From Lota lota (Eukaryota; Chordata; Actinopteri; Gadiformes; Lotidae): a stretch of DNA of 64,000 bases. Positions 14,961-27,010 of this stretch are shown here, in pieces. The translations under genes and the position numbers were made by a program. The DNA lies in assembly GCA_026745465.1 (NCBI GenBank), contig JACYXH010000473.1:3432191-3496190 (forward strand), read 5' to 3'. Position 1 is the stretch's first letter. Each line of letters starts with the position of its first letter. Under the pieces are notes generated by a model. It did no database searches and was not told the DNA's origin. It saw nothing but the letters and a program-made list of their open reading frames with translations.

Positions 14961-16503
14961 CTTTTACAAAGCACTTTCTGGTCCGTGGGTTTGTTTTCAG
15001 GCATGTGGGATCTAACCATCCCGACATCACCTGTATGTGCACTGAATAGTTACAGTGCATAATGCACAAGGATATGCTGTAAGCTTCCCTCGAGCAGTGA
15101 GGTTGTTTTCATTTCTGTCAGTTACTGGGGTTAGCCTGAACACAGGACTGCACGGAGCATTTGAAAATGTAGTCTATGATGATATGCCAGGATATGCATA
15201 GTTGAACATCCTTCATATTGGATTACACCAACTGAACACAGGTTGCCAATACACTGTGACGATTCAAAGACAAAACAGCTCTAGATTTAAAAAAACATCT
15301 TGAAAAAAGCCTGAAAGAAATAGGCCTTTATCACAGAGGTGTAGCAGGGGGAAAAGACATGTACCTCATTAAGTTTTTACACATGCCAGTGCCCACTTTC
15401 AACATGAACCCATGATAAATGTGTTTTCTGAGAAAATAAGCTGATTGAAGTTAAATTGTTAAAAAAACAAAAAAAAATAGTCCTTATGTAATATTGTGTT
15501 TCTTTCCATTTGGTGATCAGTAATTACTAAAGTTATTCCTAAACAGCAAGAATTGAGTTACAAAAAGTACAATGCTTTTATCCAAAGTGTCTTTTACAGT
15601 GAATTAATGTACAGGTCATCAAGGAGTAGGGGATTACCTTTTGGCATGAGTGGAACTCCATCGCAACAACGACATCCAAGTCTGATCATCATAGGATTAA
15701 GAATAAGTTTGAGCCATGAAATAACATGCATTTTTACATTACCAAATTAAAAGCTTTTATTAACTAATGTCAGAAAGGCCATAACAAATATATTGCTATC
15801 GATTAAGACTACTACAAAAAGTTGGCATGTGTAAAATGTTTGTCCGGGGGAAAGAAAAAAAAAAGTCACAGATGGCTTTTATGTCCATGATAAATATTGT
15901 CAAATGCCATGCAAGTGTCATTTCAACTCAGCAGCATCATGTCACAATAAAAAAAAAATATATAGGTTTCAGACAAACATTTACCCAAATGCACTTTGAC
16001 ATGAACCCCAACCACTCCAGACCATTCTTTAGAGCACAGCACATTATACAAAACACATATTGTTCAATAGGGATTTTCATACTAGTTTTGTTCGCCCAGA
16101 TTGTGGATTTAAATCATGGTTCTTAAAAAAAAAAAAAACAGTGGAATGTACTGACTGACTAGGAAGACAAACAGACAGATAAGTGACAAATAATATAATA
16201 GCAGATCGAGCCTCAACCACGGCACAAGCCTACAGGTTTTTACTCCAGGAGAAGAGATCCTGTCAAGAACGTTTTTTAAACAGCGCTTCTCAATGCTGGT
16301 TAGTCTTTTTTCTCCTCTCCAGGTCCAAGATGATCAGCCCAACTATGGAGCTCGCAAGAAAGTTCAACAAATGATCGCCATCTTATACAGAGCGTGTTTG
16401 TTTCTTGTTCGATCACGGCAATGAGAGCAGTCCACTGCTGAGATGACGGTGACAAGGGCATGGTTCTCTAATGGACTGACCTCCTTGAGAACCCAGAGAT
16501 TCC
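14960..16503. other. AT-rich DNA downstream of cks1b, possibly its 3' UTR
   Basis: This lies 3' of the minus-strand cks1b stop codon. On the minus strand an AATAAA polyadenylation signal is seen at 15756-15761 (plus TTTATT), so the 3' UTR may cover roughly 15.74-16.50 kb. A-runs occur near 15849-15862 and 16125-16138. No other gene is seen. Confidence 0.45.
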
Positions 16504-17606
16504 TCACTTGGTTTTGGACAGGGCGCGGCGAAACAGCAGGATGTGGGGCTCTGTTTGGAGAAAGGAACATGTAATTAAAAAAAGGTTAGAACGTGTGAAG
16601 GTCCACATGAATATCTGCATGTGCGTCACAAGGGATGGTACAAATATATTTGGCAGAGCATGGCCAATGTCAGTATCCAGCAAATGGCATTCATCACGAT
16701 TACATCAATAGTTCTGAAGTTGATTAAATGCCCTTGAGGCATATTTATCAGTGTAAAATATTATCTATAACACAAATCTGCTAGAAGGCAGAGCTCTGTA
16801 TCTTGGCTACTCCTAAAGAATTAACAGCAATGATGGAATGGTGATTAGGGCGAGTGCTGACCATATGGAGGCATGGGGTACCTGGTCAGAGTACAAATGG
16901 TCTCAGTTAGAAAGCAGATACAACGTTTACCAGTCGTAGCACCGGTTCAAAGAGGACGCATATGCATGGAAGTAAAAGCTGGCAAAAACAAAACAAACAA
17001 AAAACGAAGTAATCTGCTTTTGATGTAATTATATGATTATTTCTTAAAAGACATCCAAATATGTACAGTCCCCCTCTGAAGTGTTTCAGTGCAGAGTGCA
17101 ATAGAAAGGGAGGAGGATAATGAAGATATCAATCTGGGAAGCAAAACCCTTATAAAATGTCTGCACTTCCATGGCATGAATTGTTTGAGAACGTTGTCCA
17201 CACACACAACCCTATGGCCTGGCAAGTTTTGTTGGGTGGCATTGGTTAACTACCTGGCTGGTGTATCATGTAATGCACCCATCCTTGGCTCTGCTGGACT
17301 CCCAAATTTCTCCACTCGGTCTCCGACATTAAATGAGTTTTGGGCACGCGCTTGGCAATATCCTTGGGCAACATCACGTGTCTAAAATCACAAAATGATA
17401 ACAAAACGGGATGACAATCAATAAAAAGGTCATCATTACATAATGTCACGAGGGGAATGAGGTTAGCAATGCCATGATGACCGATACCCCCCAGGCCATG
17501 GCTTGACATTTACTAACTTTGATTTAGAACACGCGTAAACAGCTCACCTGTATTCATATTTCTCGTCATTATATCTATCCGAGTAGTAGATCTGTTTTTG
17601 GGACAT
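16504..17606 (-). CDS. cks1b: Cyclin-dependent kinases regulatory subunit 1 (CKS1B)
   Basis: Three coding exons on the minus strand: 17606-17548, 17381-17254 and 16550-16504 (59+128+47 nt), giving 77 residues. GT-AG introns are at 17547-17382 and 17253-16551. The start is fixed by [12 protein letters not shown], the conserved family start. The body carries [26 protein letters not shown] and the hallmark [13 protein letters not shown] proteins bind cyclin-dependent kinases, and CKS1 also helps the SKP2 ubiquitin ligase recognise p27; they act in nucleus and cytoplasm. '[10 protein letters not shown]' favours CKS1 over CKS2. Oddities: the beta-hinge reads HQPEPH, with Gln where the mammalian protein has Glu, and the tail is short (RRALSKTK). 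It is divergent from pbxip1. Upstream CCAAT boxes and a CHR-like site fit cell-cycle control. Confidence 0.96.
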
Positions 17607-17908
17607 GATGATAACCTATACAGAAAGACATAATGTAAAACATCAACCAAACAGTGTCGACTGCAGAAGCGAACAATATCCACGTTATAAGCGGATGCTC
17701 GTTGCATTAATTATCCAGTGGGTAACATCGAAATTCGGAAACATTGGCAATGTTTACTTGCTCTAATAAAGCGTCTATACTTACAATATACAGTTGAAAC
17801 AAACGAGGAATCAACGGTTTTATCCTTTATCGGCCCAGCTGAAAGAGCACTTAACTTGATTACTTTGGCTTTGTTTCCCTCTCGAATAGACGGGAGCCGC
17901 CTTCGTCT

Positions 17909-18022
17909 TTCAAAAGAGCGTAGCGGACTGCTATTGGTCGTGTGGCATGCAGCTTGTTACCATTGGTTGATCGTAGTTCTCGCCGGAACTCGTCATCAGA
18001 CTGCAAATGTAGATTGGCCAAT
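17909..18022 (-). promoter_or_regulatory. Candidate cell-cycle promoter of cks1b: CCAAT boxes plus CHR-like site
   Basis: Read on the minus strand, CCAAT boxes lie at 18017-18013, 17966-17962 and 17937-17933, followed by TTTGAA (CHR core) at 17914-17909. A CCAAT on the plus strand at 18018-18022 makes the outermost site palindromic (attggccaat). The two inner boxes are 29 bp apart. NF-Y boxes at about this spacing upstream of a CHR are the known layout of G2/M genes. The transcription start itself was not identified. Confidence 0.55.
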
Positions 18023-18039
18023 GAAACGGAAACAGTAAG

Positions 18040-18850
18040 ATGTGTAATATTGATCTACAATATAAACATGGCAGAGATCATTTACATTTATGTATATTAC
18101 ATAATTAGTTAACAAATGACCCACGTGATGGTTATTATATTGCTGTCTGAGTGAATGTAGAGTATACGGAGGTTTCTCTGTTTTCTCAAGTGTTTTTCCC
18201 ATCTGTCCATTGTATATTTCCAATGAGTTGGCAATATTTAAAGTGTTAATCGAAATAAATGATATATTGTTTTAATAAGGTCGGATTCAAACCAGAATCA
18301 ACCTACACCGGCATGTTGAAATGACTGGTTGTATCAAGCAACGGGAGTAGAGGGGTTCTCCACTGTGGCAATCCCCTCACAAATATAACACTGCAGACGT
18401 GTCATTGTGCTGCTGGTCGCTGCTCGCTGCTCGCTTCTCCTCCCAGTATATATATATATATATATATATATATGGATGCACGTGTCCTCTGTGAAAAGAG
18501 GAGCACTCTGAACTATATTCATCACCTGCCACTTTCACCTGCGACCGTCAATCAAGATAAATATGCGTCGACTTCCTTCCTGACACGACATTTCAATCCG
18601 ATTGGTCTTCACTTGGTGAAGGGCGTCATCCAACTGGACTATGTTGAAATCCTATTGGAAGTCTTCTCAACTGCTCTGACGCAGCAAGGAATTCCCAAAG
18701 TGAACAAGTTCACGAGAAGAACATAGTCCGTAAGAAACATAGCCTGAACAAAAAACGGGACATTTGGTTAAAAACAAGTGAGTTTTAAAATCGAGTTTGT
18801 TCATAATGAATTAAAAATGAAGTGACAGCCCACAACCAGTGTGCATGGTG
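18040..18850. other. cks1b-pbxip1 intergenic DNA with an (AT)n repeat
   Basis: Divergent spacer between the cks1b promoter and the pbxip1 5' region. It contains a (TA)n repeat at 18447-18473. A small plus-strand frame at 18472-18726 has no recognisable domain. Confidence 0.5.
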
Positions 18851-18875
18851 CCCGAGAACGCGGAAGAGAAGGAGT

Positions 18876-19545
18876 GTATATATCCAGATGTCATCCTTTG
18901 TTTACCATCACTATTGGACCTGCGATTTAGATGATATCTTAATCATTTGGTTTGGTTCGACATATATTTATTTAACCCGGTTGTAGCCATTGTACTGTTG
19001 GTAAGCTATGTCGGAATTTTGGCTCGGACGAAGGTTAAATGACGCCGATGTCTGGATTTTGCCATTTTTTGGTCATCTATATGCTATACAGACCCAAACG
19101 AGAGAATGAATGAGTGCCTGGAAATCACGGACTAAAATGGTCTAGGAAATGTTGTTTTAACATCAGTTGTTTGCTTTAGGAAAGTGCCATGTAATGGCTT
19201 CAACCAGAAAGCCTAACTTACAACATGTGTCCTTACTCTGCATATGCAGCTGGTTGATTCTAACTGCATGGCTTCCGAATATTAACATGGTTTCCAGGTT
19301 CGCAATCTAATAAGTATCAAAATACAAATTATCTGGATGTTATAGATTGTTTGCCTTCGTCTTCAACATACCACAGCGGTGTCAATGGATCATATGTCAT
19401 AGCCTGTTATTAGTTGTTTAACGGTTGATAATTGAGTCTAACAATTCTTGTAAGGCATGAACATTGATTGTTTTGTTTTTATTGACGTATGTAGAATCAG
19501 TCTTGATAAGTCCCCTGCTGTGGGTTTCTGCGCCTGAAGAGGGCG
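18876..19545 (+). other. Possible pbxip1 5' non-coding exon, intron and leader
   Basis: A consensus donor 'gtaagc' starts at 19001. A pyrimidine-preceded acceptor '...tatgtag' ends at 19494, 51 bases before the pbxip1 ATG. I infer a non-coding first exon ending at 19000 and a leader from 19495. An AT-rich 'gtatatatcc' lies near 18879-18888. This needs transcript evidence. Confidence 0.35.
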
Positions 19546-22500
19546 ATGTCGGACAACAGCAACAGCACAGGCAGCAGCGGCTCCTCAACAAACAGTTGGA
19601 CTCTCCTTTCCCCTGAGGTATAAACGTCTACCTTATCCCCTTCTTGGGAATAAAAAAAACTAGATGTTCTCCAGCCTTGTCCTTTAATCCCTTTTTAGCA
19701 TGAGAATTGTATTGCATTTTGCAATGTTTGTATTTAGCAATGCAACTATTTCTCCACATGTAATCGTATAAGTTAAGATCTCTGAGTAAGTCAATCCCCT
19801 GACATTGCTAGCTGACCTGACTGACCTTCCCACATGATAAATGTCAGTGGTAACACATCTCTGCTGTACTAACGTTGACAGATTTGAATGAGTGATTGGG
19901 TCTTTGTGAACTGTCATGTCCTTTTTGTATGTGCGTGTACTCCCCAGGAAGGTGATATCGAGAATCTAGGCCCAGTAGATGATGGTACAGAAAGCTTGGG
20001 AGATGTCCCTAGTCTGTCTGAGGAAGTGGCAGGTAGCCTTATTGTATTACTTTGATGTAGCGCTCTGTGCTGCATATTTTAACTTCATAACATTTAAGTT
20101 AATAAGTTGCAATTGAATGCAGTAATGGAACGGAATAATGGAGGAATGTAATCATGTTTTCAGGAGCCACTGGTGGGATCAAGCCTGATGAGATTCAGGC
20201 TGAAACAGTCTTATCAGAGGAAGGCCAGCAGGTCAGTTTACAGCTGTACAGTCCCCTGGTCAGTGCAAAATTGGACCACACTCAATGTTGTTCATGCACA
20301 TGTTTAAATTAGACCATGTGATGAAAGGATCTCTCTTTTTGTTCTTGGTTTTAATGGCCTTCCTTTCCAGGTGTGTCAGGAGACGTCACCGGAGGACAAC
20401 GAGGGTCAGATTGCTGCGAGCCCAACCGGCTCTAGCCCGTTCCCGCCCCACTTCACGCTACTCCCGGTCCTGGACCCGGACAGCCAGCCTCCCGTCATCC
20501 ACGACATTGTGACCAGCTCCCCTAGTGACCACAATGAGCACCTGGGCGCCACGCCCTTCGTCACAAACATCACCTTTGGGGCGCCTCTCGCCATCCACAT
20601 CACAGAGCCGCCACTGAGTGAGCTGGAGTTCGAATCCGAGCCTGAGCCTGAGCCGGAGTCGGAGCCGTCTCCTCCTGTCCCTGATTGGCCAGCACTAGAC
20701 AAACCCACTGACCCAGAGCCAGTTATCAGGAGCTCTGTCATGGAGGCTCCGGTCGTCATGGAGACTCCGGTCGTCATGAAGGATCCTTTGCTCGTGGATG
20801 ATCCGGTGCTCCAGGATATCATCCCACCTGAGACCGTGACACCAAGCGATCTCCTCTCCCATGCAGAGGACAGGCCTTCTGCAGGACGTCCCATTAAAGC
20901 TCCAACAGAGAGCACCGTCCCAGAGACAGTTGGCCCCACAGATGCAGCTGTACCAGAACCTAGCGTGGAGGAGGAGGAGAAGGAGGAGGAGACAGAGTTG
21001 CTTCTCGAAAACGAATTACTGGATGAGGCAGGAGAAGGTATGAGAATGTATTTTTTTTTGGGGGGGGGGGGGGGCTTTTTATTTAGAGTTCAGTAAGCAT
21101 AGTACGGCTGCCTGGAGCCCTGTTGGTTATGCTTAAACTGAGGGGTTTGAGATGTTGCTGAAGGGAGCCAGAAAGTCGTCTTTTGGGAAAAATCTGTTGC
21201 AAGGTTTATGTTTGCATTCATACAGATCATTTATAAATAATCCCAGAAGAAATAATTTGTGAGAAGATGAGTTTTTGGACATCAATGAGTTCCATTGATT
21301 GTTCCCATTAGTTTCCTGTCTATTTCCCAAAGATCCTCATTGATCTTTACAATATGTTCCCTTCTGGTATTTCTGTAGCATTGGCCAGATGGAATATATG
21401 TGGTAAATTGGCCCCTGGAATCCTGCTACGTTCTTCAATAACTATGGAAAGAATGTTAAGATTAGTCTATATTTTAGTGTTCTTGCAAATGACTAACCAC
21501 TGGACCATCTCCTCTGTGGCTTTCCACAGCTCTAGGTTCCGAGGAGCCGTCGAGCAGCTTTGACATAGCCAGAGGTGACACGAGCAGTGAGGATGAGGGC
21601 GGGCTGAGAAGGAGACACGTCCCCTCCTTTGAACCCCACAGACGGAGGACATCGGACGAGGATGAGGAAGACGAGGAAGTGGAATTCAGAATGGCAGAAA
21701 AGACGGAGGAAAAGCGTGGCTTCTCTATGAACAAGTGCATTGTGGGTGCTCTGGTCTTGCTCTGCCTAGGGTCTCTGTTTCTCTCGGGTGAGTTCAGCCA
21801 GCTGCTTAAGGCTGCTCTAGCAAACACTGATTGTCTTGCCCAGACAAGACAGACTGCTCTTGCTCAGCCAGGTGATACCCTGTTTTTTAAGCCAAGCTTC
21901 CAATACATTGGTGAGCTGTGGGGCAACTTGTTTTAACTTTTTTTTGCCGTCGCATTGCAGTTTCTGCAGCTATTTACTCCATTAAAATATATCTGAACTA
22001 GATAATTTCTCAAGAATAAAACTCGCCCATTCACGAGTCAATCCACACAGGGAATTCTTCTCTATAACCCCCCCCCCTTTTCTTTTTTATTACAAGAAAT
22101 GTATTTTTTCAGTCTAAAAATCTATAAATGCCCTTAGATTGTGTTGATTGAGTTATACCATATCAACAGGTGTCTTCATTGATTGCCTCTAAACTAGCTG
22201 GCCAACTGACTCCTGATGTCACTGCTTGTACAATGTGGCAGTTTGTCTGAACATGCACACACATAAATACACTTTGTTAAACAAGATGCCTTCTGAATAG
22301 TTTGTCGACAAGTCTTGCTTGATTGTTTGTGATGGACCTTTGTTGATCCACATGTTGAGGAAAAAGCAATCTATAACATTGCAATTATTTTGTTATATTT
22401 CCTTATTTTTCTCTAATGAACACAAACCTTGTCCAAACAAAATAATATTATCCAGTGTGTCTCAAACATCTTGTTTATTATGTTTGGGTCGTAACGTTTT

Positions 22501-25088
22501 TATGTATGGGCAACAACCTGCTTACCATTTGAGAGAAGCCTTGGCAGCAGAAGTGAGGTGATAAAAACATGTGCACTAACACATGAAAGACATGTCGTTG
22601 TTTCCTCCTTCTGACAGATGACTCCGACTCTGCCGAACTGAATGTTGGTGAACAAACAGAGGTGTGTTAGTTTTATCAACAGCCATCTCTTGCATTTCTA
22701 CTGTGTTATGCCAGAGACTATGTGGATCATGTGTCACCAAGGAATTCATGCAATGCTATAAAATACCTGCATGTGTTTGGTGTGTTGACTGTGTTTCATA
22801 TTGGTTTTTTTTTGTTTTTTTACAGACCTGGCCCAGTGATGATTCACAGGGTATGAAAGAGATGTTGGATAAACTAGCACAAGAAAACCAAAAGATCACC
22901 CAACTAGAAGCGAAGCTACAGGTAAAGCTACAAAACCACGACACCACTTTACTCTCTCTCTCTTTCTGTCTCCCTCTCTTTTAACCCTGACCTCCCCATA
23001 AAATGGTGTATGTTCTAAATCTTCTCTACTTTTTATGCTCTGTCCCTCTCTCTGTCTCATTGGTTGCAATATTTCAATTGTATTAGAATGTGCAGAATTA
23101 GCATGTGAATCTCAAAGATTTTAGACCAATTTCACAATTTTCTCTCTATATATATATTCTAGGCCCAGAAAGAAGAATTAGATTCGGCTTTGGTGGCAGC
23201 AGCAGTGAAAGGAGATGAGAAAGGCACAGATGATTTGGAAAGGGACATTGCACGCATGAAGGATGAGTTGTCATCACTTCCTGTACTGAAGGAAGAGCTG
23301 AATATGCTGAGGGCTAGAGTGACTGAGCTCAGTCAACTCACAGGTAAGATCACTGTTTTATTACCGGCTGAGGTACAGGAGCAAGCCGACATGTCCAATC
23401 TACCCTTGGGCATTTTGAGCAAGACTTCTCCTAACCCCTACTGCTCCATAAAGAGACAATCTTGAAGATATCCGTTTCGTTCCCTTCTGCGGCACCTAGG
23501 GCAAAAAAAAACGGTACCCTGCTGCGCACACAAGTGAGTTGCAGAGTGAGTCTGTTGCAGTAGCTCCGCCATACCCTCTCTGGTGGAACAACCACTGCTG
23601 GCTCACTAACTGCGCCGCTTGTTATTTGAATGCATGGCGGGACTGCGCCACCGACACTCGGTTTGTTACATTCATAGCACCGCAAATGCAAGGGCTTTCT
23701 TCAGTGGGCCAAAGGATCAATCGCCCTTGTGTTACCTCATTCGGCGCTTGAGACCTAAGTTACTTTTTATTTCTGAAAAGCTTTGAAAAGTGTTTTGTTA
23801 TTACTGTACCATGACTTTGGTTAAAAGTGTCCCCTAAAGTAACAAATAATGAAGTGTCAAGGGTAGCTGCCTCAAGGCAGCTACAAGGGTGTCGCACCAC
23901 ATTCATCAAAACAAGACCATGTTGGTTTAGAAGAAGTTAGCTTGTGCAAACTACTGAACATAAACATTCACCAATGAAAGCCAATAACTCGCAAATCTAC
24001 GTTTTACCTACACAGTGAATGAGGAAATAGCCACAACAACTGAAACTCAACCCGGTGGCCGACCTGATAAGAGCCACCTAAAGGCAGCTGAGGCCGAACA
24101 GAGGTCAGATCCCAAGCAGGAAGACAGGCTGAAGGACCAGCTCCAACGGCAGAGAGTTCTCTTGGAGGAGAGCAAGAAAAGACTAGAGGTGATGAAGACA
24201 GAGGGAGAGAACAGGAAAGGCGTCCGGGAAGATGTGGAGAAGATCCAGAAGAGACTGTCGGAGCATGTTGAGAAGCTGGCGAGGAAGAAGCCCTGGGAGA
24301 ACCGCGGCAAAGGAGACCATCGCGACCATGGGAAGAAACAGGACAAGAAAGAGCGGAGGAACGAAAAGAAGGACCACAAGCACGGCAAAGACAGTGACGT
24401 CCGCGACAAAGACGAAGACGAGAAAGAAGCGAGGAAGGAAGGAAGGGAGCGGAAGCAGCACAAGCACAACTCCCACAAAGAGGCCTGGAGGAAACACCAG
24501 GGCGAGTGGGAGAGGAAGAAGGCGGATCGCAGGATGGACCGGGAGGAGAGGAGGAAGCAGGAGCCGTGGCCTAGCTCAGCGGCCGAGGGCAGCCACAGGG
24601 GCAGCAGCCAGAGCAGCCACAGGGGCAGCAGCCAGAGCAGCCAGAGCAACAAGCACCATCATCAGCCCAGCCACCAACATCAGCGCAGGCAGTACGACCA
24701 CGAGAACTTCTGGCGGCACCAGGGCGAGAAGCTCCGCAGGAAGGTCCGCCCCCTGTCAGGCTGCGGCGATGCGGAGAGCTGCGCCGCCAAGGAGGCCCTC
24801 TACCCCGTGGAGCTGCCCGAGTTCGAGGAGCTCCTGGAGGGCTACCTGAGCAAGCTGGAGGGCTCCCCGGCCGAGAGCAGAGAGGCACTGCGGAAGCTGA
24901 CCGCCGAGTTCTTCCAGGGGGGCGTGTTTGTCCACGACCGGGTCCCGTTCGGGGAGTTCGCCGAGGACGTGGCTGACGTTCTGGAGGACATGGCGGACCT
25001 TTTGGAGGGCGATGATGACGACGCCCTGGAAGAGGAGATGGAGGAGTTTGAGCGCGAGGCACTGTGGAAGTTTTCCGCCACCGCTTAG
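19546..25088 (+). CDS. pbxip1: Pre-B-cell leukemia homeobox interacting protein 1 (PBXIP1/HPIP)
   Basis: Nine coding exons: 19546-19617, 19948-20032, 20164-20231, 20371-21037, 21530-21787, 22618-22661, 22826-22921, 23163-23343 and 24016-25088, giving 847 residues with all junctions GT-AG and in phase. Mammalian PBXIP1 is about 730 aa; it binds PBX homeodomain proteins, estrogen receptors and microtubules. Visible parts: Ser/Asn-rich start (1-24); acidic Pro/Glu-rich exon 4 (about 76-297); a hydrophobic segment, CIVGALVLLCLGSLFLS (about 367-383); coiled coil with MLDKLAQENQKITQLEAKLQ (about 411-430) running to about 550; a very charged Lys/Glu/Arg/His region (about 550-725); and a conserved C-terminal domain (about 742-847). 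The TM-like and coiled-coil segments align with human PBXIP1, supporting the call. Teleosts may have a/b duplicates; I cannot tell which this is. Confidence 0.93.
23440..23760. other. GC-shifted block inside pbxip1 intron 8, possible mobile-element relic
   Basis: This roughly 320-bp patch is markedly more GC/CpG-rich than the flanking AT-rich intron. It starts near 'ctgcggcacctagggcaaa' (23488-23506) and ends near 'cggcgcttgagacctaag' (23741-23758). It has no coding continuity with exons 8 or 9. It may be a degenerate DNA-transposon fragment, but I recognise no family. Confidence 0.25.
24591..24647 (+). repeat. In-frame 24-bp tandem repeat in pbxip1 exon 9
   Basis: The unit 'agccacaggggcagcagcca' plus 'gagc' occurs twice, followed by a partial copy. 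It encodes repeated Ser-His-Arg-Gly-Ser-Ser-Gln-Ser, a coding minisatellite within the hydrophilic Ser/His-rich linker. Confidence 0.85.
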
Positions 25089-27010
25089 AGCAAGACGGAG
25101 GGATATTTAAAAAGGGCTCACAAACACTACCAGGGTCACGATACAGGGGATGGTTTCCCAGAGCAAGGAATTGGGTTTGTTAGTATGGAAGGCTTCTGGT
25201 CAAAAGATGGTGTTCGTCTTGTAAACATGCCCTTCCAAATCTTTTCCCTATAAGCTAGAACCCTAGTCATATCTCGGGTGTAGATGTTGTAACCTACCTC
25301 TGTTAGCTCCTTTTTTCTAATCGCAATCGTCCTACTGTTACAATTTGGTGTGTGGATTTGCGTGTACTCTAAAGTCCTCTTTTTTTTTTCAAAACATACT
25401 GCATGTTGGAGTTCAAATAAAACTCAATGTCAAGCTCTCAGAGAGAATTAACTGGCAGAATATGGTGACGTAAAAAAGGCAGTTTAAATGGTTTATTTGC
25501 CAAATAAATTTGTTTATTCCCTTTGGAATAATAATTGCTAGTTTACATTCAAACATTAATGCTTGTCTCGGGTAAGATGTAGATGACATTTACTCATTAT
25601 ATTCTGTGTTCTTGTTTTCTTGTGTTGGATTGAAAATACCTGGTTCCAAGTGATGTAGAATAAGTGTCAAGGACAGAGGGGGTTCATTTAAGCAACCTCC
25701 CCTCCCCCAGCCCTCCACTCCCACTCCGTTAGTCCAAACTGGTTAAACACAAATGCTAAAGAGTGTATGCAGATGAATGTAGTCGTAAGGCAGACGTAAC
25801 TGCCAAAGAGATCTGAACCCAGATCCATATGAGGAGATTATAACTAGAACCAGTCCAACCAGTTGCGTCAGCAGCTTGTTTTAGAAGGCAAACACACAGT
25901 TTGTTGAAAAGCCCTTGGCAATTGCTCTTGTTTCACTCCCAAGACCAGAAATTGTCAGTTGGGAGCAACTTGGAACTGTCCAGACAGATCTCTCCTTTAG
26001 GTTTTCTTTTCACGTTAGTGCTGCTACATTATGAGGAAAAGCAATAGATTAAACAAATAGCCAAAGTTTAAATGTTCACAGCTAGAACACTAATGCACTT
26101 TCATCACTGTTTACTTGATGGGAAAATATATATCACTCATTTTGAACACGAGAACACGTTCTGGCGAGTATTTTCTGGATGGAGCCATGATAGTTTGCTC
26201 AAAGGGGGATTAGTCATTTGGATCTTGAAAGGTGTATGCTTCGTTTCCCCCAGGGAAGCCGTACCATTTTTTATTTGACCTTTAGTAGCGCTAAAACTTC
26301 AGTACAGAAAGCACAATATCTCTTGGTGAATGTTGTATCCCCGCTTAAAGCTTTCACTCTTCACACAATGAAACAGAAACATTTCCCCCCTTTAGGTGGA
26401 TGTGAAGTTTGAAGCGACGAGGTACTGATTGTGGGTTCATATGTTTAAGTTATAGTATGTTCAGATATTGTAGTACTGAATTTTTTGGGCACTGCACTTC
26501 AACCTTTGTTTTAGGGTTTTATTAAAAATGTTAACATGGCAATGTCGATTTAGTATTTGGTTTAAAATAGTGCAAATGGCTGACTGTGCCTTTGTTAGCA
26601 TAGTAAATGTTTAGATTGACATTATATGATTGACATAGTATATTGATTTGCTTCTGCAGGCATATAAATAATTAGTTTACTGCAATTTTAATTGTAATTA
26701 GTTTTCTTAGGGCACGAGTTGAATGTAAAGAAGTTCAAACGTTACCAAGTGTTTGTTTGATTTGGTTTACGTTTGGCTTCTCTGTATGTACAGAGAAAAA
26801 GCTAAGCTCTAATAAATGGACCTCTGCAATTTCATTAAAAAGTTGTAGATATATATTGTTATGGCATAACATCCATCTGTAGTCCTTTATGATTTGTCAC
26901 CGATGGGCTAAAGATACTCAATATATGTATAAATTCATATATGTTCCTGATTTTCCCTGTTTTATTCACAATGTCCTCTCGTAGCTGCCCAGTGTTGAGT
27001 TAATAAAGGT
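25089..27010 (+). other. pbxip1 3' UTR and polyadenylation signals
   Basis: AT-rich non-coding sequence after the stop. AATAAA hexamers occur at 25416-25421 (short UTR) and 27002-27007 (long UTR), with another near 26811-26816. Which is used cannot be told from DNA. Confidence 0.55.

Noticed and set aside
14652-15062. 136-codon ORF as a possible exon with an acceptor near 14683
   Set aside because: Cys/His pairs look suggestive, but no known domain, no neighbouring exon and no downstream donor consistent with a gene; better explained as a conserved non-coding block.
24047-24652. Minus-strand 201-codon ORF antisense to pbxip1 exon 9
   Set aside because: Shadow of the Lys/Glu-rich coding strand; Leu/Ser/Phe-rich with no homology.
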